The position numbers and the translations under genes were made by a program. A stretch of DNA of 64,000 nucleotides from Mycobacterium colombiense CECT 3035 (GTDB lineage: Bacteria; Actinomycetota; Actinomycetes; Mycobacteriales; Mycobacteriaceae). The notes under the pieces were generated by a model. It had not been told where the DNA came from. It saw only the letters and a program-made list of their open reading frames with translations, and did not search any database. Positions 37,768-48,136 of this stretch are shown piece after piece. The stretch lies in the NCBI RefSeq assembly GCF_002105755.1, contig NZ_CP020821.1, positions 1,984,001 to 2,048,000 on the forward strand, written 5' to 3'. Each line of letters begins with the position of its first letter. Position 1 is the stretch's first letter.

Positions 37768-38379
37768 TCACACGGGGTCGAAGCGCGACACCAGCCACCG
37801 TCCGTTGACCTTGTCCAGGGTCACCCGCACGACGGGCTGGGTGTCGGTCGGGGCGTCCGCGCCGATGGTCACCGTCTGATCGACGTACACCAAGGCCACG
37901 GCGTGATTCGCGGTCGCCGAAACAGAGGCCGCCGCATTGGCTTTGGCGACCGACGAGATGTGCTTTTCCTTGGCACCGGGCACCACAACCTGGCGGGTCA
38001 GCTCGGCGTAGGCATCCTTGAACTCACCGGTGAGCCGTTCGCGCGCCGCGGCGAGCTCCTTGTCCACCGTCTCGGCGTGATAGGTCAGCAAGGTGACCGC
38101 GTCGTCGCGGGCGGCCTGCACAGATTCGGACCGGGCCCGGGCGAGGTCGTCGGCCGCCCCCGCCGACCACTTGAGGTACCCGGCGCCGAGGGCCAACACC
38201 AATGCCAGGGCGGGCAATATCCCGTGGGCGAACACCCGTGACCACACGATGTGGCGCCTTCCCTGCCCGGCCGTGGGCTGCGACTCGGCGGCACCGGATT
38301 CCTGTTGTGCGCCTTCGGTTGTCGAGTCCGGTTCGTCGTCAATGGTATCGACGTTCAGGTCTTCCTTCAGTGTCGTCAT
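37768..38379 (-). CDS. Mce-associated membrane protein (second)
   Basis: A 203-residue protein with an acidic cytoplasmic N-terminus, one membrane segment (about residues 55-75, ILPALALVLALGAGYLKW) and an extracytoplasmic domain with a nuclear-transport-factor-2-like fold typical of Mce-associated (Mas) proteins. The ATG at 38379 overlaps the previous gene's stop (ATGA). Mas proteins accompany Mce lipid importers and are thought to stabilise them. Confidence 0.85.
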   Translation of the reverse strand: MTTLKEDLNVDTIDDEPDSTTEGAQQESGAAESQPTAGQGRRHIVWSRVFAHGILPALALVLALGAGYLKWSAGAADDLARARSESVQAARDDAVTLLTYHAETVDKELAAARERLTGEFKDAYAELTRQVVVPGAKEKHISSVAKANAAASVSATANHAVALVYVDQTVTIGADAPTDTQPVVRVTLDKVNGRWLVSRFDPV

Positions 38380-39047
38380 GGCACGAACACCACGTTGGAT
38401 ACCTTGGCGTCGTCGCCGACGGATCGGACCTCGATTCGCATGCGCCATTCCCGCGGCGCCTCCTCGCCTCCGGCGGTGCGGGACTTCACCGCGACCGCCA
38501 CCAAAACCTGGGCGGAGTCGCCGCGTTGGGATTCCAGTCCGGCATCGGTAACCGTCCCTTCCGATTTCGACTGCGCCGCCTTGACAACCTCCATGAACGG
38601 TTTGGACCGCTGTTCGAAGTCGTCCCGGAATGCGCCGGTGGCCAGGTCGAGGATTCGCTGCACGTCGGCGTCGACCCGGGTGTAGTTGATCGTGGTGAGG
38701 TTCACCGCGCCCTGACGGGCGGTTTCGACGTACAAGTGCTGCCGGGCCTGGGCGTCGTGCTTCTGGTAGGCGCGGTATCCGAGCCAGCCGCTCAGACCGG
38801 CCAGCGTCGCGACGATGAGGCCGCTGGCCACCAACGCCGATCCGGTGCGCGACAGCCGCCGCCGTCGGGCAATCTCCCTCCACCGCGCGAGCCTGCCCGC
38901 GGGTGGATTCGCACCGCCGTCGCCGTATTCGGAGTGGATCTTTTCAGCCTCTTCGGCGCCCGCCGAGTCAATGTCGAATGCGACGTCGGATGCCGTTGGC
39001 TCGTCGGCATTTTCCTCGGCCGTCGTGGTATCGGGTTTGTCCGCCAT
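38376..39047 (-). CDS. Mce-associated membrane protein (first)
   Basis: A 223-residue Mas protein: a long acidic N-terminus, a membrane segment (LVASGLIVATLAGLSGWLGY) and a C-terminal domain ending in RMRIEVRSVGDDAKVSNVVFVP. It is the first gene after mceF (15 bases) and overlaps the next gene. It is related to the Rv0175-Rv0178 type of proteins encoded behind mce1. Confidence 0.85.
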   Translation of the reverse strand: MADKPDTTTAEENADEPTASDVAFDIDSAGAEEAEKIHSEYGDGGANPPAGRLARWREIARRRRLSRTGSALVASGLIVATLAGLSGWLGYRAYQKHDAQARQHLYVETARQGAVNLTTINYTRVDADVQRILDLATGAFRDDFEQRSKPFMEVVKAAQSKSEGTVTDAGLESQRGDSAQVLVAVAVKSRTAGGEEAPREWRMRIEVRSVGDDAKVSNVVFVP

Positions 39048-39062
39048 GGTGCTCCTTAACTT

Positions 39063-40534
39063 TCAGGGTTGCGGGACGAGGAGTGATTGCCAGGTTTTGG
39101 CGCGGGGGTGCGCCAGGTCCGACTCGGTGTACCTGCGCCCGTCCGGGCCGACGTATTCGCCGGTGGCCGGGTCATAGGTCGCCACCGCTACCGGCGCGGG
39201 CGGTGGCGCGGTGCCGCGCGGCGGTGGCAGCCGCGGATCCTGGCCCGGTGGATACTGCGGGACGCCCTGACCGCTGGTGGTGGCGTTGGGGTCGCCCTTC
39301 CAGTTGTAGCCCTCGTTGAGCGGCACGTAGTCTTCGTCGCTCTCGCACAGTTCGACGGTGGGCGCGCGCTTCCACGGCTTGCTCTCACACGGAATGTTGC
39401 GCACGCCACGCACATTGAACTCGGAGTCCTGCGGCACCCGGCAATACAGGTCGGCCGCGGGCCGGTCCGGGGCGTCGACGCTGGCCGGCGAGCGCCGCTG
39501 CGCCGGGGCAGGTATCCGGTCGTGCAGGGCGGCGGCAGGTTGAGGTTGAGGTTGAAGTCCAGCTGGGCACCCCGGTACTCCTGCTTGGTGTTCGAGCTCG
39601 GCACGATGATCGCGGCCATGGCGGCGATGCCCTGCGGCAGCAGCACCAGAAGTTGTTCGATGTCGTGGCGGTAAACGACGGCGATATCGCCAAGGCTCAC
39701 CAGGTTGGCGAACAACACCGGCAACGCCGGCGACACCCGGTCCAGCATCGCGCGGCCTTCCTCGATGCCGGAAGTGCCCTGCGTCAACAGATCTCGGACC
39801 GCGGCGTCCTGCGCCTTGAACTGCGCCATGATGGCCGCGGTGTGGCTCGCCCACGTGGCGATCGCGCCGGACGTCTGTACCTGCGAGTCGAGCACCGGCG
39901 GTGACTGGTCGATGAGGGCGGCCAGCGGGTCGACGGTCCGGCCGCCGGCGATCGCCAGCGCGGTCGACCCGTCGACGATGCGGGACAGCTCCGACCCGAG
40001 GCCGCCGACCGCCCGGTTGGTCTCGTCGATGACGGTGCGCAGGTTGTCCCGTGGAATCGCTTGCAGCGCACGGTTGGTCATGTCGAGCAGGCGCCCGATG
40101 TCGACGGGGACGTCGACATGTCCGGCGGTGATGACGTCGCCGTCGCGCAGCGTCCGGGATTGGTGGCCGTCCCGCTTGCCGGGCTGCGGCGTCAGTTCGA
40201 TGTACTGCTCGCCGATCGCCGAGCGACTGTGCACCGACGCCTGCACATCGGAGGGCACCTCGACCCCCGATCGCATGGCCAGCACGGCGCGCACCCCGGT
40301 GGCGGTGACGCCGACGGACTTGACCTGGCCCACGTCGGTACCGCGGTAGGTGACCACCGAGGTCTCGTAGAGCCCACCCGATTGCGGCAGGTCGACGGTG
40401 ACCTTGTACTCCCCGATCCCGAACAATGTGGCGGGCAGCTTCATAAAGTTGAATGCCATCGCGCCACAGGAAACGACGGTCACCAGCGTCAGAATCGACA
40501 GCTGGATCCACGTCCGGCGATTCAACCGAAGCAC
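39063..40534 (-). pseudogene. mceF: MceF, last Mce protein of the operon; single frameshift
   Basis: A Mce-family protein of about 490 residues, if corrected. The N-terminal membrane anchor and MCE domain (KVTVDLPQSGGLYETSVVTYRGTDVG in pieces) are normal. The frame leaves the family pattern after PPPCTTGYLP and the remainder (RRSPASVDAPD, DLYCRVPQDSEFNVRG, WKRAPTVELC) is in another frame. One additional C in the run at 39505-39508 rejoins them. GTG at 40534 follows the mceE stop without a gap. The protein would form part of the hydrophobic tunnel of the lipid importer. Confidence 0.8.
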
Positions 40535-41656
40535 TCAGTACCCCCCGAAGTGGTACGGATAGGTCAGCGGGTTGCCCCCGGTGACCGGGCTCGGCTGCAT
40601 GCCGATGGTGCGGCCCCACTGCAGTTCGAGTTGGGTGAGGTTGCCCTCCCACCGGGAGCCGGTGAACAGACCCTGGTCGATGCGGCTCAACGTCAGGTCG
40701 ACGACCAGGGTGAGGTTGGCGTAGTCGCCGCGGAACCAGTTGCGCACCGTGGACGCGGGCCACGGGTAGCTCGCCAGGCCGTCGAGTCCCCTGGTGAGCG
40801 AGGGCCCCGCGTCGGCGAGCGACCGCAGCACCGGTGCGATGTTGCGCAGGTTGTTTACCAGGGATTCGCGGCTCTGGTGAACGGTGTCGGCGGCGATCGC
40901 ACTGAATTTGCCGACCTGATCGATCGTGTCGGCGATCTTCGCGCGCTCCTTGGCCAGGACGTCCAGCGCTTTGGGCACCGACGTCAGCGCTTTGTCGACG
41001 ACGGGGTCGTTGGCCGCGACCTGCCCGGCCAACGCATTGAGATTCTCGGCGGCGGCGATGATGTCGTCGGTCTGGTCGTTGGTTTTGGCGATGAACTCGT
41101 CGATCTGGCCCAGCAGGCTGCGCATGTCGTTCTCGCGGCCGGCGAACGCCTTGGCGACGGCCTGGGTGATCTCCTGCAGCTGCCCGATGCCGCCGCCGTT
41201 GAGCAGGATCGACACCGAGGCCAGCGTCTGCTCGGTGGTGGGATACAGGCCGGCGCGCGACAGCGGGATGACCGACCCCGCCGTGAGTTGGCCGACCGGG
41301 CGCTCGCCGTTGGGCGGCGCGAGTTCGATGTGCATCGAGCCGAGCAGGCTGGTCTGTCCGAGCTTGGCGGTCGAATTGGCCGGCAGGTGCACATCGCCGT
41401 TGATCCGCATGGTGACCAGCGCGTGCCAATCCTGCAGCTCGATCTTGGTGACGTTGCCGACGTTGACGTCGTCCACCCGGACCCGGGTGTTCTCCTGGAT
41501 GGTGACCACGTCAGGCATTTGCGCCTGGATCGTGTACGACCCGGGTCCCCCACCCTCGGTGCCGGGCAGGCTGAACGAATTCAGGCCGCGCCAGCCGCAC
41601 GCCGACAGCACCCCGACGCACATCAGCGCGAGGACCGTGGTTACCGCGCGCCTCAT
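40535..41656 (-). CDS. mceE: MceE lipoprotein
   Basis: A 373-residue Mce protein. The N-terminus has a lipoprotein signal with lipobox LSAC (Cys at about residue 21), the mark of the E subunit of mce operons. The MCE domain follows, then long helices (tunnel) and a conserved C-terminus with RTIGMQP. The ATG at 41656 overlaps the inferred mceD stop (ATGA). The upstream extension of the open frame is antisense-like and was rejected. Confidence 0.88.
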   Translation of the reverse strand: MRRAVTTVLALMCVGVLSACGWRGLNSFSLPGTEGGGPGSYTIQAQMPDVVTIQENTRVRVDDVNVGNVTKIELQDWHALVTMRINGDVHLPANSTAKLGQTSLLGSMHIELAPPNGERPVGQLTAGSVIPLSRAGLYPTTEQTLASVSILLNGGGIGQLQEITQAVAKAFAGRENDMRSLLGQIDEFIAKTNDQTDDIIAAAENLNALAGQVAANDPVVDKALTSVPKALDVLAKERAKIADTIDQVGKFSAIAADTVHQSRESLVNNLRNIAPVLRSLADAGPSLTRGLDGLASYPWPASTVRNWFRGDYANLTLVVDLTLSRIDQGLFTGSRWEGNLTQLELQWGRTIGMQPSPVTGGNPLTYPYHFGGY

Positions 41657-43001
41657 GACGGCCCCGTCGGAAGCATCAGGTTCTGCAGCACCTCGATGGA
41701 GTTGGACGTGGCATTCGGTGCCGGCGGCTCGACGGGCTGCGGCTGGTCGGCGGGCGCGGGCTGCTCGGGAGTGGCGCCGGCACGGCATCCGGCGGGGCGG
41801 CCGCGTCGGGCGGGGGTGGGGGCGTGTACCCGGGTCGCAACCAGTCCTCGCTGTAGGTGATCTCGCTGGGGCGGGCCTGCGTCCCGACGAAGGGGTTGAT
41901 GCCCACCGGAATGTAGTTGTAGATGCGGTTTTTGATGATCGGGTTGAGGTACTGCAGGCACAGCTTCGATACCCGGGCCAGCCGCGCCCGCGACGCCGCC
42001 TCGATCGAGCTGCAGATGAACTGTGGGATGTCGGCGAAGTTGTTGAGCGCCAGGATGCCGGTCATCGCGCTCTGCGCCGGCTGGTAGATGTTCAGGAAGT
42101 TCTGGAACACCGTCGGGGCGATGTGCAGGATCTGCTTGATATCGCCGCGGCTGTCGTTGAGTGCCGTGGTGATCGAACCCAACCGGTCGAATGTCACGCC
42201 CGCCGCCTCGCGGTTCTCGGCCAGGAAATCGCGCACGTCGGTGAGCGCCCCGTCCAGGGACTTCAAGGCGTTGCCGACTTCGTTGGGAGTGTTCGACAGC
42301 AGCGTCGTCACGCCGGCCAGGTTCTGGTTGAACGACGCCAGCAGGTCGCTGCTGGAATACAGCGCGGACACCAGCAGCTGCAGGTTACGCACGGTGCTGA
42401 AGATGTCGTCGGCGTGGTCACCGAGCGCCGAGATCGCCTCGGACAGCTTGACGACGGTGTCGCGGGCGGTGTCGCCCTGGCCGCGCACGTTGTCCGCGGC
42501 CGAGTCGATGAACTCGCCGACAGAGTTGACCCCGCCCGGGCTGGTGGGTTGCAGGGCATCGGTCAGCTTCTCCAGCTGCTTGCGGAAGTCATCCCATTCG
42601 ACCGGAACCGCGGTGCGGCTCAACGGGATCGAGGAGCCGGCGGCAAGCTTGGGTCCGCCGGAATAGGCCGGCACGAGCTGGACGGCCCGAGAGGTCACCA
42701 GCGACGGCGACAGGATCGCGGCGCGGGCATTGGCCGGGATCCCATACTGCTTGTCGACCGAGAACGTCACCTTGGAGCTGGCCGGCTGGGGCTCGATCTT
42801 GTCGACCACGCCGACGGCGACCCCGAGAATGCGGATCTCGTCACCGACGAACAGACCGTTGGCCTCCGCGAAATACGCCGAGTACGTGTTCTTTTCGACG
42901 TTCTTCCACAGCTCGCCGCCGACCAGGAATGACGCCGCGGCCAGCGTCAGGATCAGGCTGGCGGCGGTCACTTTGCGCAGGGCGCCTCGAGACAGGTTCA
43001 T
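41653..43001 (-). pseudogene. mceD: MceD; single frameshift in the C-terminal tail
   Basis: A Mce protein of about 448 residues: membrane anchor, MCE domain (NGLFVGDEIRILGVAVGVV) and long helical region, all in one frame to about 41785. The proline-rich tail then changes frame; the frame ending SIEVLQNLMLPTGPS gives a stop that overlaps the mceE ATG, exactly as at other gene borders in this operon. One missing base near 41772-41790 explains it. Only the disordered tail is affected, so even the uncorrected protein may work. The ATG at 43001 overlaps the mceC stop. Confidence 0.78.
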
Positions 43002-44182
43002 GGGGAATCGAAATCGTGTGGCGAGGGCGGCGGAATTGTCCGGATGGGCGGCGTCGACGGCGGCGGCGACGGCGGCTGGGACCACAGCGGCACCGGCGCG
43101 TTCTCCGGCGGCACGGGCGGCGTGCCGGTGGGCGGGTCGACCGCCTCCGACGGCAGCTTCTGGTTGGGGTCCAGGAACCGGTCGTACATGTCCGCGTCGA
43201 GCACCGGGCCGCCGATCTGGCCGGGAACCAGGTTGGCCACGTAGGCCTTGAAAAACGGTCCGGATCCCAGGCATTCGCCGAAGGACATCGCGTACCGCTT
43301 GAACTTGGGCAGCGTCTTCTGAATGTCTTCCTTGCGGTTGTCCAGGATCCCCAGCACGCCGTTGAGCTTGTCGAGGGCGGGCTTGAGCTGGGTGCGGTTA
43401 TCGTTCACCAGGCCGGAGATCTGATGCGAGACCGAGGTCAGGTTGTTCATCAGGGCGTCCAGCGAGTCTCGCTCGTCGAGCAGCGCGGCCAGCAGGGCGT
43501 TGGAGTTCGCCACCAGCCCGGCGATCTGCTGGCTGCGCTTGCCCAGCACCGTCGAGACCTTGTTGGCGTTGCCGAGCAGGCTGCGCAGCTGCGCGTCGCG
43601 GCCGTTGAGGGTGTCGGAGAACCGGGCCACCCCTTCCAAGGCGGGCCTGAGGTTGGACGGCGTCGCTTTGAGGGTGTTGGCCAATGTCGTGAGGGCCGTG
43701 GACAGTTGGGCGGTATCCAGGCCGCTGATCGTGGTCGTCAGGTCGCCCAGCGCGTCGGGCAGCTCGTACGGCGAGGTGGTGCGTTCCACCGGGATGGTGC
43801 TCGACAGTTGCCCGCTCCCCCGCGGAGTCAGCTCGAGCATCTTGGCGCCCAGGATCGTCTCGGTTTTGATCGCCGCCTCAGTGCGGTCGCCCAGCTCGAC
43901 GCCCTTACGCACGGTGAAGCCCACCCGGACCTTGGTGCCCTCTAGGCGCAGGTCGGATACCCGGCCCACCCCCATGCCCGAAACCCGCACGGTGTTACCG
44001 GGTTTGATGCCGCCGGCCTCGGCGAAGTAGGCCGCATAGTCGTCGGTGTCCTTGATGAACGGCAACTTGTTGTACTGGAAAGCGACAACGGTCACGCAGG
44101 CCAGAATGACGGTTCCCATCACACCCAGCACGAAAGGGCTTCGGCGGTCGGTCGTTTTCACCCCGGTCAGTTTCAGCTTCAT
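42998..44182 (-). CDS. mceC: MceC
   Basis: A 394-residue Mce protein. Anchor segment SPFVLGVMGTVILACVTVV, MCE domain with FAEAGGIKPGNTVRVSGMGVG, helical tunnel region, and a proline-rich C-terminus (about 45 residues). The ATG at 44182 overlaps the mceB stop. It has no frameshift. One of six MCE subunits thought to assemble into a hetero-hexamer that shuttles lipids across the periplasm to the YrbE permeases. Confidence 0.9.
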   Translation of the reverse strand: MKLKLTGVKTTDRRSPFVLGVMGTVILACVTVVAFQYNKLPFIKDTDDYAAYFAEAGGIKPGNTVRVSGMGVGRVSDLRLEGTKVRVGFTVRKGVELGDRTEAAIKTETILGAKMLELTPRGSGQLSSTIPVERTTSPYELPDALGDLTTTISGLDTAQLSTALTTLANTLKATPSNLRPALEGVARFSDTLNGRDAQLRSLLGNANKVSTVLGKRSQQIAGLVANSNALLAALLDERDSLDALMNNLTSVSHQISGLVNDNRTQLKPALDKLNGVLGILDNRKEDIQKTLPKFKRYAMSFGECLGSGPFFKAYVANLVPGQIGGPVLDADMYDRFLDPNQKLPSEAVDPPTGTPPVPPENAPVPLWSQPPSPPPSTPPIRTIPPPSPHDFDSP

Positions 44183-45207
44183 CGCGGCGTGCACCGCCCG
44201 CTGGGCTGGCCCAACAGCTTGACGAAGATCGGGTTGCCCCCCTTACCGTTCAGCTTGAGCAATACCTCGCAGAAATAGAAGCCGAAGTAGTCGCCGTTCA
44301 GGCCCTGACGGGCGAGCACTTGATAGATGTCCGGAAGGTCCGTGAGTAATTTGTCGACGTATTCCTTGTCGGAAAGCACCTGCCCGGAAACGCGATCCGT
44401 TTCGTGCACAACGTCTTTGATCGGCTGACGGGACTGGGCGAGCAGGTCGGTGATCGAACCCGCGGCCGCGTTGATGTAGGCGAGCCCGGTGGAGATGTCG
44501 TTCCTGCGCTGCGCCAGTCCGTCCACCAGCTGGGCCAGCTTGTCCACGCCATCGGAGAACTCGTGGTCACGGGTGGCGAATGTGTGCAGCACGGTGTTCA
44601 GGTTGGTAATCAGCTGGCCGATCAGCTCGCTGCGCCCGGCCAGGGTCGAGGTCAGGATCGACGTTTGGGAAAGCACCGACGCCAACGTCCCGCCCTGGCC
44701 CTGGAAGATCCGCAGCAGTTGGCCGGACAGGGCGTTGACCTGATCGGGGTCCAGGGCACGGAACAACGGGCGGAAGCCACCGATCAGGGCATCGATGTCG
44801 AGCGCGGGCGACGTCCGCGCCAGCGGAATGGTCGCGCCCGGCGGCAGCCGGCGCGGCGGCCCGGGGCTCTCCTCGAGCGCGAGATAGCGGTCACCGATCA
44901 GGTTTTCGTAGCGCACCACGGCCCTGGTGCCCTCGCTGAGCCGCACGCCCTTGTCCACCTCGAAATCGACGGTGACCGTGCCGTCACGGTGCAGGCTGAG
45001 CTCGCCGACCTTGCCGACTTCCACCCCGGCGATGCGCACGAAGTTGCCCGACTTCAGACCGGAGATGTTGGTGAAGATCGCGCGATAACCCGTGCGGTCC
45101 TCGAAGCGCAACTGTCCGAACACCGCGATGAGCGCGAAAGTGAACAGCAAGCACACCGCCGTGAAGGCGCCGACGCGCAGGATGATGCTGGATAGCTTCC
45201 TTCTCAT
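44179..45207 (-). CDS. mceB: MceB
   Basis: A 342-residue Mce protein. Membrane anchor (RVGAFTAVCLLFTFALIAVFG), MCE domain (FTNISGLKSGNFVRIAGVEVG), helical tunnel and the short C-terminus typical of B subunits (GFYFCEVLLKLNGKGGNP). The ATG at 45207 was chosen since it directly precedes the anchor; the corrected mceA stop overlaps it. Intact. Confidence 0.9.
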   Translation of the reverse strand: MRRKLSSIILRVGAFTAVCLLFTFALIAVFGQLRFEDRTGYRAIFTNISGLKSGNFVRIAGVEVGKVGELSLHRDGTVTVDFEVDKGVRLSEGTRAVVRYENLIGDRYLALEESPGPPRRLPPGATIPLARTSPALDIDALIGGFRPLFRALDPDQVNALSGQLLRIFQGQGGTLASVLSQTSILTSTLAGRSELIGQLITNLNTVLHTFATRDHEFSDGVDKLAQLVDGLAQRRNDISTGLAYINAAAGSITDLLAQSRQPIKDVVHETDRVSGQVLSDKEYVDKLLTDLPDIYQVLARQGLNGDYFGFYFCEVLLKLNGKGGNPIFVKLLGQPSGRCTPR

Positions 45208-46471
45208 GGCGGTGGCTGCCCCCGCGCCAGAAGTAGCGAGGCCCCTCCGGCGGATTCTTGGTGGTCGGGAACCAGTTGGCCCACCACGGATTGCCCGCGG
45301 CCACGTTGGTGCGGATTTCGTTGGGGGCCGCCCCCCAGCCGGTATCGGTGACCAGCGCGCGCACCGGGAAGTTCGCGCTGGGGTCGGGCAGCGAACCACA
45401 GCTGGGCTTACCGCCCGGGCCACCAGTGGCGTTGACCTTCGGCAGGTGTTTGGGGAAGCGGTACGGGTCGTCGCCGAACAGCAGTGCCGCGTCCAGGATC
45501 ACGGAGTAACCGTTGCCGCCCAATGCGTCTCGGCCGCCGTGGTCGACATACCACTGTGCGCCCTGAAAAAGGCACGTGTAGGTCGGGGAGTATTTCTCCA
45601 ACAGCGCCATGGTGGGGTCGAGCAGGTTCATCGACCGCACGATGTTTGATTCGCTGCGTCCGATCACGTTGATGCCGGTCTGGCTGAAGCCGATCGTCGA
45701 CAGCAACAGCGAGTCCAGCGAACGCTGGTCGTCCGTGATGGTGGCGCTGGTCGTCGTCGCCGAATCAAGGATGGACAGGATGTTCTGTGCCGCATCGGAA
45801 TAGATGGCGGTGGTCTTACCGAACAGCCGCCAGTCCTTTCCGATGGTGTCCATCCGCGGGTTGACGGTGAGCAGCACGTCATTGGCATCGGTGATCGCCT
45901 GACCGATCCGATCGCCCTTACCGCGCACCGATTGCGCGAAGGCCGACAGGATCGAGTTCAGCTTTGCCGGGTCGAGCGCCTGGACCACCGATTGCAGATT
46001 CTCGAACACCGTGTTGACCTCCACGGTGACGTTGCGCGAGTGCAGCAACGCGCCGGGCTTCAGTGACGTGGCGCTGGGGTGGTCGGGCACGATCAGGTCG
46101 ACGAATTTGGAGCCGAACGCGGTGGTCGACTTGATCTCGGCCTCGAGGTTGCTCGGCAGATACTTGAAGGCGTCCGGTTGTATCTTCAGTTGCAGTCGAG
46201 CCGTTTTCACGTCGGTGCCGATCGACGCGACTTGGCCGACCTGGACGCCGCGCAGCTTGACCTTGGCGCCGTCTTCCATCACCAGCCCCGCCCGGTCCGA
46301 AACCAGCGTGAGCGGCACGAAGGCCTGGAATTTGCCCGAGAACGACGCCGCCGTCAGCGCGATCAGCCCGCCGATGAGGATGAACAGCGTGGGCGCCCAC
46401 CAGATCGGGTCAATCTTGCTGCTGCGGGTCCTGTTTCGCTGGAATGCCCCGGCCGCGGTGTGATCACTCAT
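45204..46471 (-). pseudogene. mceA: MceA; probable single frameshift at its last codons
   Basis: A Mce protein of about 422 residues with the anchor, MCE domain (VMEDGAKVKLRGVQVGQV) and the family-typical C-terminus ending NPPEGPRYFW. As read, the frame continues about 220 bases into mceB without homology. One extra base in the five-C run at 45219-45223 gives a stop four codons later that overlaps the mceB ATG (ATGA), as elsewhere in the operon. The effect on the protein is confined to the tail. The ATG at 46471 is five bases after the yrbEB stop. Confidence 0.78.
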
Positions 46472-46475
46472 CCGG

Positions 46476-47324
46476 TCATCCCGACAGATTGAAGTTGCCG
46501 GACTGGCCGTAGACGGACAGCGAGATCATCAGGCACACGAACGCCGTGACGATCATCGACGACCGCACCGACCGGCCAACCGCTTCCCCCACGCCCGCCG
46601 GGCCACCTGTCGCGGTGAAGCCGTAATAGGTGTGCACCACCATCACGCCGGCGGCCATGGTCAGCGCCGCCAGGAACGACCAGAACAGGTCGGTGGGTCG
46701 CAAAAAGGTTGCGAAGTAATGCTCGTACACCCCGCGTGACTGGCCGTACACGTAGATCGTGAGGAACTTCGCCGCGATGAACGACATCAGCACGGCGACG
46801 GCGTACAGCGGTATGACGACCAGGATGCCGGCGATGATCCGGGTGGACGCCAGGTAGGTGACCGCCCGGATACCCATGACTTCCAGCGCGTCGATCTCCT
46901 CGTTGATGCGCATCGCACCCAGTTGCGCCGTCGCGCCCGCGCCGATCGTGGCGGCCAGCGCCAGACCGGCCGTGCAGGGCGCGATCATCCGGACGTTCAA
47001 AAACGCCGAGAGAAACCCGGTCAGCGCTTCGACGCCGATGTTGGACAGCGTGTCGTAACCCTGCACGGCGACGAGCGCGCCGGTGGTCAACGTGAGGAAA
47101 CCGATGATGCCGACCGTGCCGCCGATGACGGCCAATGCGCCTGTGCCCATTCCCATCTCGGCGATCAACCGCAGTAGTTCTCCGGGGTAGCGCCGTATCG
47201 CATCGACGGTGGCGGTCAGGGATTGCCCGTAGAAGGCGGTCTGCTCGCCCAGCTTTCGGGTGGAACCCGTCAATCGGAGGCCAAGGGTGTCGAACCACGA
47301 CGGTTCGCGCGCGGCATCGGTCAT
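46476..47324 (-). CDS. yrbEB: YrbE-type Mce permease B
   Basis: A 282-residue integral membrane protein of the YrbE/MlaE family with five to six membrane segments. The cytoplasmic coupling helix includes GAMRINEEIDALEVMG, matching the EExDAL motif contacting the Mce ATPase. The ATG overlaps the yrbEA stop (ATGA). The ATPase (MceG) is not in the window and is usually encoded elsewhere in mycobacteria. Confidence 0.92.
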   Translation of the reverse strand: MTDAAREPSWFDTLGLRLTGSTRKLGEQTAFYGQSLTATVDAIRRYPGELLRLIAEMGMGTGALAVIGGTVGIIGFLTLTTGALVAVQGYDTLSNIGVEALTGFLSAFLNVRMIAPCTAGLALAATIGAGATAQLGAMRINEEIDALEVMGIRAVTYLASTRIIAGILVVIPLYAVAVLMSFIAAKFLTIYVYGQSRGVYEHYFATFLRPTDLFWSFLAALTMAAGVMVVHTYYGFTATGGPAGVGEAVGRSVRSSMIVTAFVCLMISLSVYGQSGNFNLSG

Positions 47325-48136
47325 TTGGCCGTCACCTTCACACCGAGCGCGGTGGTCAGGATGTTGATGAAGAACAAAGCCATGAACGAGAACACCACGG
47401 TCTCGTTCACCGCGTTGCCCACGCCGGTCGGGCCACCGCCCACCGACAGGCCCTTGTAGCAGGCGATCAGCCCGGCGGACAGCCCGAACAGGGTCGCCTT
47501 GATCAGCGAGATCACCACCTGCGGCAGCCCGGTCACCAACGTCATTCCCGCGACGAATGCACCGGGCGTGACGTGCTGGACGAAGACTACAAAGATGTAG
47601 CTGCCGGTCAGCCCGGTCACCGCCACCACCGAGTACAGCAGGACCGCGACGAACGTCGCCGCGATAATGCGCGGAACCACCAGCGCCTGAATCGGATTGA
47701 CGCCGATCACCTTCATGGCGTCGATTTCCTCACGGATGGTGCGTGCGCCCAGATCGGCGCACATCGCCGTCGACCCGGCGCCCGAGACGACCATTGCCGT
47801 GACAACAGGTCCGACCTGGGTTACCGAGGCCAGTCCGGCACCGGCGCCGGAAAGATCGCCCGCACCGATTTCGACCAGCAGGATGTTGAGGACGAACACG
47901 ATGAGCACCGTGTACGGGATGGACAACATGATGGTCGGGAAGATGGAAACCCGGGCGACGAACCAAATCTGCTCAAGAACTTCACGCCACGCCCAGGGCC
48001 CCCGCACCGCGGCAACCAAGGCCTCGGCGCTGAGCAAGAAGAATTGGCCCAGCGCGTTCATGGGCTTCGCGAAAGTCGAGACGCTCACGCCGCTTGCCCG
48101 ACCCAATGGCGGTGCTTGACTCAACTCGACCCCCAT
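47321..48136 (-). CDS. yrbEA: YrbE-type Mce permease A
   Basis: A permease of about 271 residues and first gene of the mce operon. It has the YrbE motif LGARTIREEIDAMKVIG and five to six membrane segments. The ATG at 48136 was chosen; the open frame extends 18 codons further without a ribosome binding site. No adjacent regulator gene (TetR/GntR type, as at mce1 and mce3) is present. Which of the numbered mce operons this is cannot be decided from the sequence alone. Confidence 0.88.
   Translation of the reverse strand: MGVELSQAPPLGRASGVSVSTFAKPMNALGQFFLLSAEALVAAVRGPWAWREVLEQIWFVARVSIFPTIMLSIPYTVLIVFVLNILLVEIGAGDLSGAGAGLASVTQVGPVVTAMVVSGAGSTAMCADLGARTIREEIDAMKVIGVNPIQALVVPRIIAATFVAVLLYSVVAVTGLTGSYIFVVFVQHVTPGAFVAGMTLVTGLPQVVISLIKATLFGLSAGLIACYKGLSVGGGPTGVGNAVNETVVFSFMALFFINILTTALGVKVTAK

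Noticed and set aside
39063-41429. 788-codon ORF covering mceF and mceE
   Set aside because: Only its last 150 codons are meaningful (the frameshifted mceF C-terminus); the remainder is out of frame with mceE and mceF.
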